Assembly (NCBI GenBank): GCA_028819565.1
Contig: JAPPLD010000024.1
Coordinates: 1 to 50,798, forward strand
Length of the DNA: 50,798 bases
Reading direction: 5' to 3'
From: Gammaproteobacteria bacterium
GTDB taxonomy: Bacteria; Pseudomonadota; Gammaproteobacteria; Poriferisulfidales; Poriferisulfidaceae
Of the stretch, positions 34,618 through 47,051 are shown in pieces. Made by a program: the position numbers and the translations under genes. Each line of letters starts with the position of its first letter. Position 1 is the first letter of the stretch. A model generated the notes under the pieces. The model ran no database searches and was not told the origin of the DNA. It saw only the letters and a list, made by a program, of their open reading frames with translations.

Positions 34618-35202
34618 ATGCGACATTATGAAATCGTGTTTCTGGTCTATCCGGACCAGAGCGACCAGGTACCGCAAATGATCGAGCGGTACTCGAAAAT
34701 GGTGACCGGCCGCGGCGGTGCAATACATCGCCTCGAAGACTGGGGGCGTCGTCAGTTGGCCTACTCCATCGACAAGCTGCACAAGGCCCACTACGTGCTG
34801 ATGAACGTGGAATGCGATTCACAAGCGCTGGGAGAAATCCAGCATGCATTCCGGTTCAACGATGCTGTGCTGCGCAACCTGATCGTCCGCCAGGACCAAG
34901 CCGTCACCGAGCCTTCGCCGCTGGCGAAGTCGGCCGAAGAGGAAGACGAGGAAGAGAGCGAGTGGGGTGACAGCCAGAAAGCTCCCGCAAAGGCTAGCGA
35001 AGACAAGCCTGAAGACAAAAACGGGACAGGAACGGAAGTCTCCCCGTCAGCCGCCGAGGCTGAAAAAGCCGCGTCAGAGGGCGACGAACGCCCGCAGGCC
35101 GAGGCTGAGGCCGAAGCAGATTCCGACGCTGGCACTGAGGCGGAAGAAACACCGGACACGGTTGAAGAACCCGCCGCCGAACCCTCCAAAACCGAGGAGT
35201 AG
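34618..35202 (+). CDS. rpsF: 30S ribosomal protein S6 with long acidic C-terminal tail
   Basis: The first roughly 100 residues are a normal S6 domain: [18 protein letters not shown] opening, then [23 protein letters not shown] and the [12 protein letters not shown] end. A further tail of about 95 residues follows, built almost entirely from Glu, Asp, Ala, Pro, Ser and Lys. It is far longer than the roughly 30-residue tail of E. coli S6. In E. coli the tail is extended post-translationally by RimK with glutamates; here acidity is encoded directly. rpsR follows after 2 nt. Confidence 0.97.
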   Translation: MRHYEIVFLVYPDQSDQVPQMIERYSKMVTGRGGAIHRLEDWGRRQLAYSIDKLHKAHYVLMNVECDSQALGEIQHAFRFNDAVLRNLIVRQDQAVTEPSPLAKSAEEEDEEESEWGDSQKAPAKASEDKPEDKNGTGTEVSPSAAEAEKAASEGDERPQAEAEAEADSDAGTEAEETPDTVEEPAAEPSKTEE

Positions 35203-35204
35203 CC

Positions 35205-35429
35205 ATGGCCAGCAACCCCAAACGCGAGAGTGCACGCCGTTTTTCGAACAGCAGTCCATCTGAAATCGACTACAAGGACCTGGATCTGCTGCGCGATTAC
35301 ATCACCGAGACCGGCAAGATCATGCCGTCCCGGGTCAGCGGCACCCCGGCGCGGTTTCAGCGCCGACTCGCCACCGCCATCAAACGCGCCCGTTACCTGA
35401 GTCTGCTGCCCTACTGCGACAACCACTGA
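35205..35429 (+). CDS. rpsR: 30S ribosomal protein S18
   Basis: A 74-residue S18 with the conserved [34 protein letters not shown] and [11 protein letters not shown] motifs. It is the binding partner of S6. Its stop overlaps the next start (TGATG). Confidence 0.98.
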   Translation: MASNPKRESARRFSNSSPSEIDYKDLDLLRDYITETGKIMPSRVSGTPARFQRRLATAIKRARYLSLLPYCDNH

Positions 35430-36337
35430 TGCTCGTTGCGCTCGGGCGGATCCTGCAGGGCCCGCCGATCCCGATCATCGGCGGCCTGACCCTGTTGCAG
35501 CTGCTGGCCATGCATGTGCCACTGCTGCTGTTCGGCACCCTGTTCGCCGGCATCGTCGCCGCCTTCCTGATGCTGGTGCGGCCTCCACGGGAAGCCGCCC
35601 TGATCCTGATCCTGTCCGGCATCGCCTGCGCCGCGATTTCCTACCTGATCGCGGCTCACGCCATGGCATTTCTTTCCCCGTTGATCTTCCTCGGAACCCC
35701 GGCCCTGCTGGCCACAATCCTGCGCCTGAGCGATTCCCTGTCCTTGGCCATCCTGTGCGGCTTCGTCGGTGCCTGGATCGGCGCTCAACTTCTGGGATTG
35801 CTGTCGTTGGATCTTGACGCGGCCTGGATCGCGGCACTGGAAACCTTCCGCCAAGCGGCCCTTGAGGCGGAACGTGCCGAGCCTTTCGGGGGAGTGTCTT
35901 CGGAATGGCTGAGCCAGATCGGCGCCGAAGTGGTCATGGCCAGCCTGGCGCTCCTGTCCACCCTGCTGCTCCTGCTTGCCAGAAAGTGGCAGAGCACACT
36001 GGCGGAAACACCCTTTTTCGGGCTTGAATTCCGGGCGACACGCTATGGCCGCGTCGCGGACATCGTTTTCCTGGTGACGGTCATCACGGCCTGGTGGATC
36101 CCGAGCCCGTTCATGCTGGGCCTGTCGCTGACGCTGATCACGGCGTTCCTGTTCCCGGGCATCGCCACCATGCACCGCCTGAGCGGCCGGATACGTTATC
36201 CGCTGGCCGTACTGATTCCTTTTTACCTTCTGCTGCTCAGCCTGCCGGAAGTCCTACTGGTCACCGCCACGCTCGGGGCGGCCGAAGACCTGCTAGGATG
36301 GGGCCGGCGGTCAGCAGGAACCAATGATATTTCCTGA
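35429..36337 (+). CDS. DUF2232-family multi-pass membrane protein
   Basis: A 302-residue polytopic membrane protein with about eight hydrophobic segments. One soluble loop (about residues 135-170, WIAALETFRQAALEAERAEPFGG) carries charged residues. DUF2232 proteins occur between rpsR and rplI in many gammaproteobacteria, and in Firmicutes next to rplI. The function is not established. It is translationally coupled to rpsR, and rplI starts 14 nt downstream. Confidence 0.85.
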   Translation: MLVALGRILQGPPIPIIGGLTLLQLLAMHVPLLLFGTLFAGIVAAFLMLVRPPREAALILILSGIACAAISYLIAAHAMAFLSPLIFLGTPALLATILRLSDSLSLAILCGFVGAWIGAQLLGLLSLDLDAAWIAALETFRQAALEAERAEPFGGVSSEWLSQIGAEVVMASLALLSTLLLLLARKWQSTLAETPFFGLEFRATRYGRVADIVFLVTVITAWWIPSPFMLGLSLTLITAFLFPGIATMHRLSGRIRYPLAVLIPFYLLLLSLPEVLLVTATLGAAEDLLGWGRRSAGTNDIS

Positions 36338-36351
36338 ACCGGAGAGACAAC

Positions 36352-36912
36352 ATGGAAGTCATTCTTCTTGAAAAAATTGAACGGCTTGGAACGCTGGGCG
36401 ACGTCGTTCGCGTGCGGCCCGGCTATGCGCGCAACTACCTGATCCCGGCCGGCAGGGCCAAGTACGCGACCGAGGCCAATCTGGCGGAAGTCCAGGCGCA
36501 TCGCGAAGAGTTGGAACGCAAGGCGTTGGAAGCCCTGTCCGGGGCGGAGCAGCGCAAAGCGAAGCTGGACGGCTTCAAGGTCACCATCATGGCGGAAACC
36601 CATCAGGAGGGTAAGTTGTTCGGTTCAGTCGGTGCCGGGGAGATCGCACGGAGCGTCGCCGAGGCAGGGGGCGAACTGGAACGCCACGAGATACGGCTGC
36701 CCGACGGACCGCTGCGCAGCCTGGGCGAACACCCGGTCACGGTGCACCTGCATTCGGACGTCGAGGCCACTGTACTGGTCACCGTGGAATCCAGCGGCGA
36801 GATCGAAACTCCGGTCGAACTGGAAGAAGAAGAAACGGAAGCCGCCTCGGATGCGGAAGAAGTGCAGACCGCATCGGAAGAAGCCCCGGCGACAGAGGAA
36901 CCGGCTTCCTGA
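36352..36912 (+). CDS. rplI: 50S ribosomal protein L9 with acidic C-terminal tail
   Basis: A 186-residue L9, against about 149 in E. coli. The N-terminal domain (MEVILLEKIERLGTLGDVV, VRPGYARNYLIPAGRA), the connecting helix and the C-terminal domain (GKLFGSVGAGEIA, RLPDGPLRSLGEHPVTVHLH) are complete. About 35 extra residues follow, rich in Glu, Ala and Ser. It shares this acidic-tail property with S6 in the same gene cluster. A GGAGAG Shine-Dalgarno precedes the ATG. Confidence 0.97.
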   Translation: MEVILLEKIERLGTLGDVVRVRPGYARNYLIPAGRAKYATEANLAEVQAHREELERKALEALSGAEQRKAKLDGFKVTIMAETHQEGKLFGSVGAGEIARSVAEAGGELERHEIRLPDGPLRSLGEHPVTVHLHSDVEATVLVTVESSGEIETPVELEEEETEAASDAEEVQTASEEAPATEEPAS

Positions 36913-37104
36913 AACCGCCCCCGCCGGGATCTGCCCACAAGTTGTGAACGGAACGGCCTGAAGTTCTCCACAGGTTATAGGCAGGTTTCTATACCGGTTT
37001 TCCTATTGACAGGATGCCGGGCTTCCCCGACAGTATAGAGTGCCGAACCACAGCAGGCTCGCGCCTGCCCCCAGAACCGCTAGACCTTTGGAATCCGACA
37101 CAGG

Positions 37105-38535
37105 ATGGCTGACGAAACCCTGACTCTTTCCGCTGTCGAACCTCTCGATGCCGAGCGTGCGGTGCTTGGCGCATTGATTAATGACGAAGGTGCCTGGGAC
37201 AAGATCGGCGACCTCAAGGCCAGCGACTTCATCGAAGCCAGTCACCGCATGATTTTCGAGGCGATCCACGCCTTGGAGAATGATGGCAAGCCGGTCGACC
37301 TGGTCACCGCCTCAGATCAGTTGCGGCGCCATGCGGACTACCACGAACATCCGGACATCCTGGACTACGCCCGCTACATTACGGACGAGAACTTCACGTC
37401 CGAGCGCATCGAGCATTACGTCCGCATCGTCCTGAACTGCTCGGCACAACGCCAGTTGCGCCGTGCCTGCAGCGACATCATCGCGCTGATCAACGACCCC
37501 CAAGGGCTGGACTCCGATGCGATCGTGAGCGAGGCGGAACGCCTGATCCTGGAAGTCTCCGATACCGAGAAGCGCGGCCGCAACGATTTCGTGCGTATCG
37601 GGAAAGCATCGAGCGACTCTGTCGGAGAAATCGAGCAACGCCAGGAATGGGTGCGAAAAAACCCCGGCAAACAACTGCTGACCGGCACGCCGACCGGGTT
37701 CAGTGATTTCGATCGCGAAACATCCGGCCTGCAACCCGGCGAACTGGTCATCCTGGCCGCCAGTCCTGGAATGGGCAAGACCAGCCTGGCCATGAACATC
37801 GCGTTCAACGTCGCCGGTGGCGGCATCCCGGGCCATGAAAAGGACGTGGTCGCGGTCTTCAGCATGGAGATGTCGGCCCGGCAGCTCGCCGACCGCATGC
37901 TGGCCATGGTGGCCCAGGTCGACCAGACCAAGCTGCGCAGCGGACGGCTGGACGACGCCAACTGGAGAAACATCGAATCGGCGCTCGGCCTGCTGACCAA
38001 ACCGAATCTGTACGTATACGAGGTGTCCGCCCCGACCCCGGCGCTGATCCGCCGCATGGCGCGACGCCTGCGCGCGAGTCACGACAACAGGCTCGACCTG
38101 ATCGTCATCGACTACCTGCAACTGATCCCCGGCGACAGCCGCCATGAAAGCAACCGCAATGCCGAACTAGCCGTCATCACCCGGGAACTGAAGGCGCTCG
38201 CCAACGAATTGCAAACGCCGGTGCTGTGCCTGTCGCAGCTCAACCGCCAAGGTTCCAAGCGCGAGGCGGGCGACGCGCCCAAATTGCAGGAATTGCGCGA
38301 TTCCGGCGCCATTGAGCAGGATGCCGACATCGTGATGTTCCTGTACAACGCCACCGAAGAAGAGAACATGCCGAATTCTGCGATTGCCAACGCTGAGTTG
38401 AAGGTGGCGAAAAACCGAAACGGCCGCTGTTTCTCCATGAATCTGAACTTCACCAAGAAGCACTTCCAGTTCGAGCAACGCAGCCCGGACGACTATCAGG
38501 GCGAAACCCCGCAAGATTTCGGCTATTCCTCATGA
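37105..38535 (+). CDS. dnaB: Replicative DNA helicase
   Basis: A 476-residue DnaB helicase. The N-terminal DnaG-interaction domain (EPLDAERAVLGALINDEGAWDKI) and the RecA-like motor with Walker A SPGMGKTSLAMNIA and Walker B LIVIDYLQLI are present. So are the LSQLNR motif and the C-terminal arginine-finger region (KNRNGRC). It is full length with no intein. It overlaps alr by ATGA. The 192-nt gap before it holds a DnaA-box-like TTCTCCACA, one mismatch from consensus, but I attach little weight to it. Confidence 0.97.
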   Translation: MADETLTLSAVEPLDAERAVLGALINDEGAWDKIGDLKASDFIEASHRMIFEAIHALENDGKPVDLVTASDQLRRHADYHEHPDILDYARYITDENFTSERIEHYVRIVLNCSAQRQLRRACSDIIALINDPQGLDSDAIVSEAERLILEVSDTEKRGRNDFVRIGKASSDSVGEIEQRQEWVRKNPGKQLLTGTPTGFSDFDRETSGLQPGELVILAASPGMGKTSLAMNIAFNVAGGGIPGHEKDVVAVFSMEMSARQLADRMLAMVAQVDQTKLRSGRLDDANWRNIESALGLLTKPNLYVYEVSAPTPALIRRMARRLRASHDNRLDLIVIDYLQLIPGDSRHESNRNAELAVITRELKALANELQTPVLCLSQLNRQGSKREAGDAPKLQELRDSGAIEQDADIVMFLYNATEEENMPNSAIANAELKVAKNRNGRCFSMNLNFTKKHFQFEQRSPDDYQGETPQDFGYSS

Positions 38536-39596
38536 AACGGCCCGCCAGGGTCCGAATCTCCCTCTCCAATCTGGTTCACAACTGCAGGCAGGCGCGAGCG
38601 CAGGCCCCCCACAGTTCGCTGATGGCTGTCATCAAGGCCGACGCCTATGGACACGGGGCTCTCGCCTGTGCCCAAGCGCTTCGAGGGGAAGCGGACGCTT
38701 TCGCGGTCGCGACCCTGGACGAAGCCCTCGAACTGCGCGACGGCGGCACCCAGGATCCGGTTATCGTGATGCATGGAGCCCGCGAGCCAGTGGAACTGGA
38801 ATCGGCAATCGAGCAAAACCTGTGCCTGGTCGTCCACGACAGTGAACAGATCGCCCTGCTGGAGCAGGCCCAAGTCTCCGGCATGGGACCCCAGCTTTGG
38901 CTGAAGGTGAACACCGGCATGAGCCGGCTTGGCATCAATCCGGAACAGGCGGAATCCTGCCTGGCACGGCTGCAAGCGCTGCCATGGCATCCGGGCCCGG
39001 TCGGTCTGATGACGCACCTGGCCTGCGCCGGCGAGTCCGATGACGACACCACCCGCATACAACTCGAACGGTTCGCGAAAATCTCTAGCACTGGCGAGAG
39101 ATCGGCCGCCAATTCCGCCGCCGTGCTGCGTTACCCCGAAAGTCATCTGGACTGGACACGGCCGGGACTGATGCTGTACGGCATCACGCCGGATCACTGC
39201 CCATCGGTTGGCCTACGGCCGGTGATGACCCTGGAAGCCCCCTTGCTGACGGTCCGCGACTGCCAGGCCGGCAATCGACTCGGCTACGGGGCGACTTATA
39301 CCTGCGCCTCGGATATGCGGGTCGGGCTGGTCGAGGCTGGCTACGCCGACGGCTATCCGCACGCCTCGAACGGGCAAACGGAAGTCGCCATCGGAACCCG
39401 GCATTTCCCGACTCTGGGCCGGGTATCGATGGACCTGATCGCGATCGATCTCACGGACAGCGATGTCGCCACCGGGGACTGGGTGGAATTGTGGGGCTCG
39501 CAGATCTCAGTTAGCGAGGTTGCGGAGGAAAGCAATACGATAGCCTACGAATTGCTGACCCGGGTTGCTCATTTGCATCACGGGTACGGCAACTAG
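38532..39596 (+). CDS. alr: Alanine racemase
   Basis: A 354-residue PLP enzyme making D-alanine for peptidoglycan. The PLP lysine lies in MAVIKADAYGHG, the substrate-side motif is VNTGMSRLGI, the catalytic Tyr is in RLGYGATY, and the GRVSMDLIAIDLT block is intact. dnaB-alr coupling is typical of the class. A 15-nt near-perfect palindrome, CAGGGGA-C-TCCCCTG, starts right after the stop (39597-39611). Confidence 0.96.
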   Translation: MKRPARVRISLSNLVHNCRQARAQAPHSSLMAVIKADAYGHGALACAQALRGEADAFAVATLDEALELRDGGTQDPVIVMHGAREPVELESAIEQNLCLVVHDSEQIALLEQAQVSGMGPQLWLKVNTGMSRLGINPEQAESCLARLQALPWHPGPVGLMTHLACAGESDDDTTRIQLERFAKISSTGERSAANSAAVLRYPESHLDWTRPGLMLYGITPDHCPSVGLRPVMTLEAPLLTVRDCQAGNRLGYGATYTCASDMRVGLVEAGYADGYPHASNGQTEVAIGTRHFPTLGRVSMDLIAIDLTDSDVATGDWVELWGSQISVSEVAEESNTIAYELLTRVAHLHHGYGN

Positions 39597-39699
39597 CAGG
39601 GGACTCCCCTGGGATTATCAACCCCGACTGAGAATCTTCGGAGTGGGCAACACCGGCCATTGGTCGAATTGATCGAGACCGTACACAATAATCAATCCG

Positions 39700-42736
<3,037 letters not shown>

Positions 42737-42756
42737 CCCGAACCTGAGTTGCTTGG

Positions 42757-42784
42757 AAAGGGGCGCCCGTGGCGCCCCTTTTCG
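42757..42784 (+). terminator. Rho-independent terminator after amtB1
   Basis: An 11-bp GC-rich stem, AAAGGGGCGCC / GGCGCCCCTTT, with a 3-nt loop continues into a T-rich tail. It separates the two glnK-amtB pairs into different transcripts. Confidence 0.88.
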
Positions 42785-42806
42785 TTTCTCGCCGGAAGCC
42801 CAGTGA

Positions 42807-44512
<1,706 letters not shown>

Positions 44513-44533
44513 TTCTGGCTTTCGGCAACTATC

Positions 44534-44559
44534 GGACAGGCGCTTTCGGGCGCCTGTCC
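44534..44559. terminator. Terminator-like hairpin between amtB2 and a convergent small gene
   Basis: A perfect 10-bp stem GGACAGGCGC / GCGCCTGTCC with a 6-nt loop lies 21 nt after the amtB2 stop. The T-tract is poor on both sides. It may serve both convergent transcripts. Confidence 0.6.
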
Positions 44560-44590
44560 CTTATGTAGAGGGACCGAACCAGGTTTCTTG

Positions 44591-44812
44591 TTATCCCTCG
44601 GCCTGCTCCCAGGCTGAAAGATCCGCCGGAGCTTCGCTTTCATCGTTGTCCCAGACGGAATAGCCGGACTGCTTGTCGGCCACCGCTTGGGCCGCTTCCT
44701 CCGGAGAGGGGAACGTCAGGGTCGGGGTGTCGTCCACCCACAGGTCCCACATGCCAAGCGGCTCTTGGCGTAATTCGAACACGGCGACGGCCGTTTCCAA
44801 TCGGTATATCAT
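44591..44812 (-). CDS. Small protein of unknown function (73 aa)
   Basis: A 73-residue protein I do not recognise. It starts with a beta-like LETAVAVFELRQ and continues with MWDLWVDDTPTLTFPSPEEAAQAVADKQ, which looks like a small alpha/beta domain. The tail is acidic. There is no signal peptide. It converges with amtB2 and is divergent from the next gene. Residue use and the tidy gaps favour a real gene. Confidence 0.65.
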   Translation of the reverse strand: MIYRLETAVAVFELRQEPLGMWDLWVDDTPTLTFPSPEEAAQAVADKQSGYSVWDNDESEAPADLSAWEQAEG

Positions 44813-44840
44813 GCCCTTATATTACTGCTTTCCAACACCT

Positions 44841-45185
44841 ATGGCCTCCGCTCTGTTCACGTTTCACGGCCTGTTCCCCGACGAGGTCCGTCAAGAAGGC
44901 CAAACCCTGGTGTCGAAGGTACTGTTCGACGTCGAATACCAAGGCAAGCTGCACGCCCACCACATGGCGCACGTCATCCAGGTCGACGGCGAAGATCAGC
45001 CGCAGGTGACGTCCGACTTCACTCTACCCTGCGTGGGCCTGGCGGATGCGGTGTTCGCCTATCTGGACTACGTGTACGGCCCGCAAAGCCACAGCGTCTC
45101 GCATGGCGGTCCCAAGGGGCCGAACCTGAGAGAAAACGCGCTGCACGTGGAATGGCAGACCCGGTTGGAAATCCCGGAATCCTAG
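44841..45185 (+). CDS. Protein of unknown function (114 aa)
   Basis: A 114-residue protein I do not recognise. It contains His-rich LHAHHMAHVIQVDG and a VFAYLDYVYGPQ segment; a C-terminal GGPKGPNLRENALHVEWQTRLEIPES follows. No signal peptide or membrane segment. The ATG at 44841 is preferred; an in-frame ATG at 44811 would overlap the divergent gene's start. Weak Shine-Dalgarno. It ends 10 nt before the convergent HAD gene. Confidence 0.6.
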   Translation: MASALFTFHGLFPDEVRQEGQTLVSKVLFDVEYQGKLHAHHMAHVIQVDGEDQPQVTSDFTLPCVGLADAVFAYLDYVYGPQSHSVSHGGPKGPNLRENALHVEWQTRLEIPES

Positions 45186-45195
45186 GTGCGCCGCA

Positions 45196-46008
45196 CTATT
45201 CGGAGACTGCGTACTTCAGTATCCGCACCTGGTGCAGCAACTCGTGCAAGTTGGCCACCACCGCGTGCGGGCGGTGCGGATAACTCACGGTGCCGGGAAA
45301 AATCCGATCGATCCAGTCCTGCTTCCAGTTCGCCCCGTTGTAGAACACTGCCGCGATTTTTGCCTTGCAGGCGGCCGCCACGTCGGTCGTGCTGTCTCCA
45401 ACGTACCAGCAATGAAGACCGGCCTGTTCACCAAGACGACTGAGCGCGGCCTGGATCTGGTCCGGATGCGGCTTGCGCCTTGGCACGTCATCGCCGCAAA
45501 CCATCGTATCGAAACTCTCCCGCCAACCGTTTTCTCCAAGTGCTTCGATCTCCTGCTCCACGAACTCCCGGTTGCGGTTGCTCAGAAGGCCCAGGCGAAT
45601 CTCCATTTCCCGCAGGTGCTCCATCGTTTTCAAGACATCCGGCTCCAGCGGCGTCACCTCCCCGCAATGGGTCCGGTAGGCGGCATCAAAAGCGCGGTGC
45701 GCCATGTCCTTGGCTTCCTGGTCGTGTCCGAACAGGACTTCAAAGATGTCGGTCCTCGAGACTTTCCGGGCTTTTCGGACCTTGGGATGCAACTGCCCGT
45801 GCTTGCACACATACTGGACCAGCTTGGCATCTTCGAGGGTCCGGCTTTGCTTGATCGAAATCATTCGTTCATACAACCCCAAATCCCGCAACTTGGGCAG
45901 GATTTCATCGACCGCGTGGTACATCGCGTCGTGCGTGTCCACCAGCGTGGCGTGCCAGTCGAACAGGATGACTCGGGGAACCGCGTGCGGAAGGTTAAGT
46001 AGGCTCAT
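45196..46008 (-). CDS. HAD-superfamily hydrolase with DWHAT motif
   Basis: A 270-residue HAD hydrolase. Motif I is LFDWHATLVDT, with the nucleophile Asp but His at the position of the usual second Asp (general acid/base). Motif II is LLSNRN, motif III the Lys in RRKPHPDQI, and motif IV VGDSTTDV. The cap domain lies between motifs I and II and is long (about 100 residues), as in phosphoglycolate-phosphatase-like enzymes. Its start overlaps the end of the chorismatase gene by 14 nt, so the two are cotranscribed. The substrate is unknown. Confidence 0.85.
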   Translation of the reverse strand: MSLLNLPHAVPRVILFDWHATLVDTHDAMYHAVDEILPKLRDLGLYERMISIKQSRTLEDAKLVQYVCKHGQLHPKVRKARKVSRTDIFEVLFGHDQEAKDMAHRAFDAAYRTHCGEVTPLEPDVLKTMEHLREMEIRLGLLSNRNREFVEQEIEALGENGWRESFDTMVCGDDVPRRKPHPDQIQAALSRLGEQAGLHCWYVGDSTTDVAAACKAKIAAVFYNGANWKQDWIDRIFPGTVSYPHRPHAVVANLHELLHQVRILKYAVSE

Positions 46009-46981
46009 CGAAGATAGTGCTTTCCATCTCCAGCAGAAGATCGTTCCGGCACAAGCGGCTATGCAGGAAATAGCACGGCGTATCCGGACCGATAATGGCC
46101 CTCACTTCATCCTGTACTTGCGGTAGATTTTCCGGATTCGCCAGATAGATCTTCTCGAACGGGAGGTCGTGGAGCCGCTCGGGGCGCGACACACCCTCGA
46201 TGCGGGCCTGTTCAATCACGGCTGCATGATTGTGCAGAACTTCCCGGGCTTGCGCCGCCGCATCCCCGTGATGTTGCGTTTCGTGTCCCGTAATGCTGGC
46301 GGTCCCGGACAGGTACAGGGCGGCCTGCCCGTCAGCCGCATGCGAGACGCCGCGGCAAAATGAAGGGCCATGGGGCCCCAGATGCTCGGGGTAGTCCGAG
46401 GGAGCCGTCTGCCGGGGGTTTTCCAGCGACTGGCCGGGTTCCTTCCCCGATAGAAAATACACAGCGAATCCTGGTGCAAAGCTGCCCGAGGTGGTCACCG
46501 CGGGCAACGACTGGCCGGCTCCCTGTTCATCTTCCGTCAAAGCCCGGCGGCGGCCTTCGCAGAATGACTGGTAGCGGTTGAGGTTTCCGACTGACCCCCC
46601 GATATCCGGAAAATAGTTCCATACACGCAATATCCAAGGATACCCCTGTTCCCGCGCAAGCCGAAGCAGGTCACGATAAACCTGCTGCGTGAGAGCCTCA
46701 AGGTCCGGGGAATCCTCCTTGAACACCGCGTACGCGAACATTCGCGAGCCAAAACAAACGAACCGGAATCCCAGACTTTCTCCACGCCGTTCGATGCAGT
46801 TGCTGGTCCAGTGCTCGCACAGAGCGGGGACGCCCAGCGGCGGCAGCCCCAATTCCAGCCCGGATTCGCTCGCCTCCGTGCGCGCACCGTATAAGATACG
46901 CACAATGGTTTGTTCGGAGTGTTGAGGAAAAACCGGATCCGAAAAATACTCGATTTGGAAGCCTGATAACCTCGAAGACAT
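45995..46981 (-). CDS. Chorismatase (FkbO/Hyg5/XanB2 family)
   Basis: A 328-residue protein of the chorismatase family, which splits chorismate to a hydroxybenzoate or dihydroxy acid plus pyruvate. Family motifs are LRVWNYFPDIGG, LNRYQSFCEGRRRAL, FAVYFLSGKEPG, ENPRQTAPSDYPEHLGPHGPSF, LYLSGTASITGHE and a C-terminal SRLCRNDLLLEME. The Cys in the last motif points to the Hyg5/XanB2-like hydroxybenzoate-forming type. XanB2 supplies 3- and 4-hydroxybenzoate for aryl-polyene pigment and ubiquinone. ATG 46981 gives the XanB2-like length; an upstream ATG at 47023 is possible. Operon with the HAD gene. Confidence 0.88.
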   Translation of the reverse strand: MSSRLSGFQIEYFSDPVFPQHSEQTIVRILYGARTEASESGLELGLPPLGVPALCEHWTSNCIERRGESLGFRFVCFGSRMFAYAVFKEDSPDLEALTQQVYRDLLRLAREQGYPWILRVWNYFPDIGGSVGNLNRYQSFCEGRRRALTEDEQGAGQSLPAVTTSGSFAPGFAVYFLSGKEPGQSLENPRQTAPSDYPEHLGPHGPSFCRGVSHAADGQAALYLSGTASITGHETQHHGDAAAQAREVLHNHAAVIEQARIEGVSRPERLHDLPFEKIYLANPENLPQVQDEVRAIIGPDTPCYFLHSRLCRNDLLLEMESTIFDEPT

Positions 46982-47051
46982 GAACAAAAACGCCGGAACC
47001 AACGGCCTCCTAGAAGAATTCATATTTTAACATCGGGTCGGGTGCGAACAG

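Noticed and set aside
36950-36975. DnaA box / origin next to dnaB
   Set aside because: Only one near-match (TTCTCCACA) is visible with no cluster of boxes or AT-rich unwinding region.
39597-39611. CAGGGGA-C-TCCCCTG palindrome as alr terminator
   Set aside because: The centre is one base and no T-tract follows, so it cannot form a normal terminator hairpin; it may be a protein site, but nothing else supports that.
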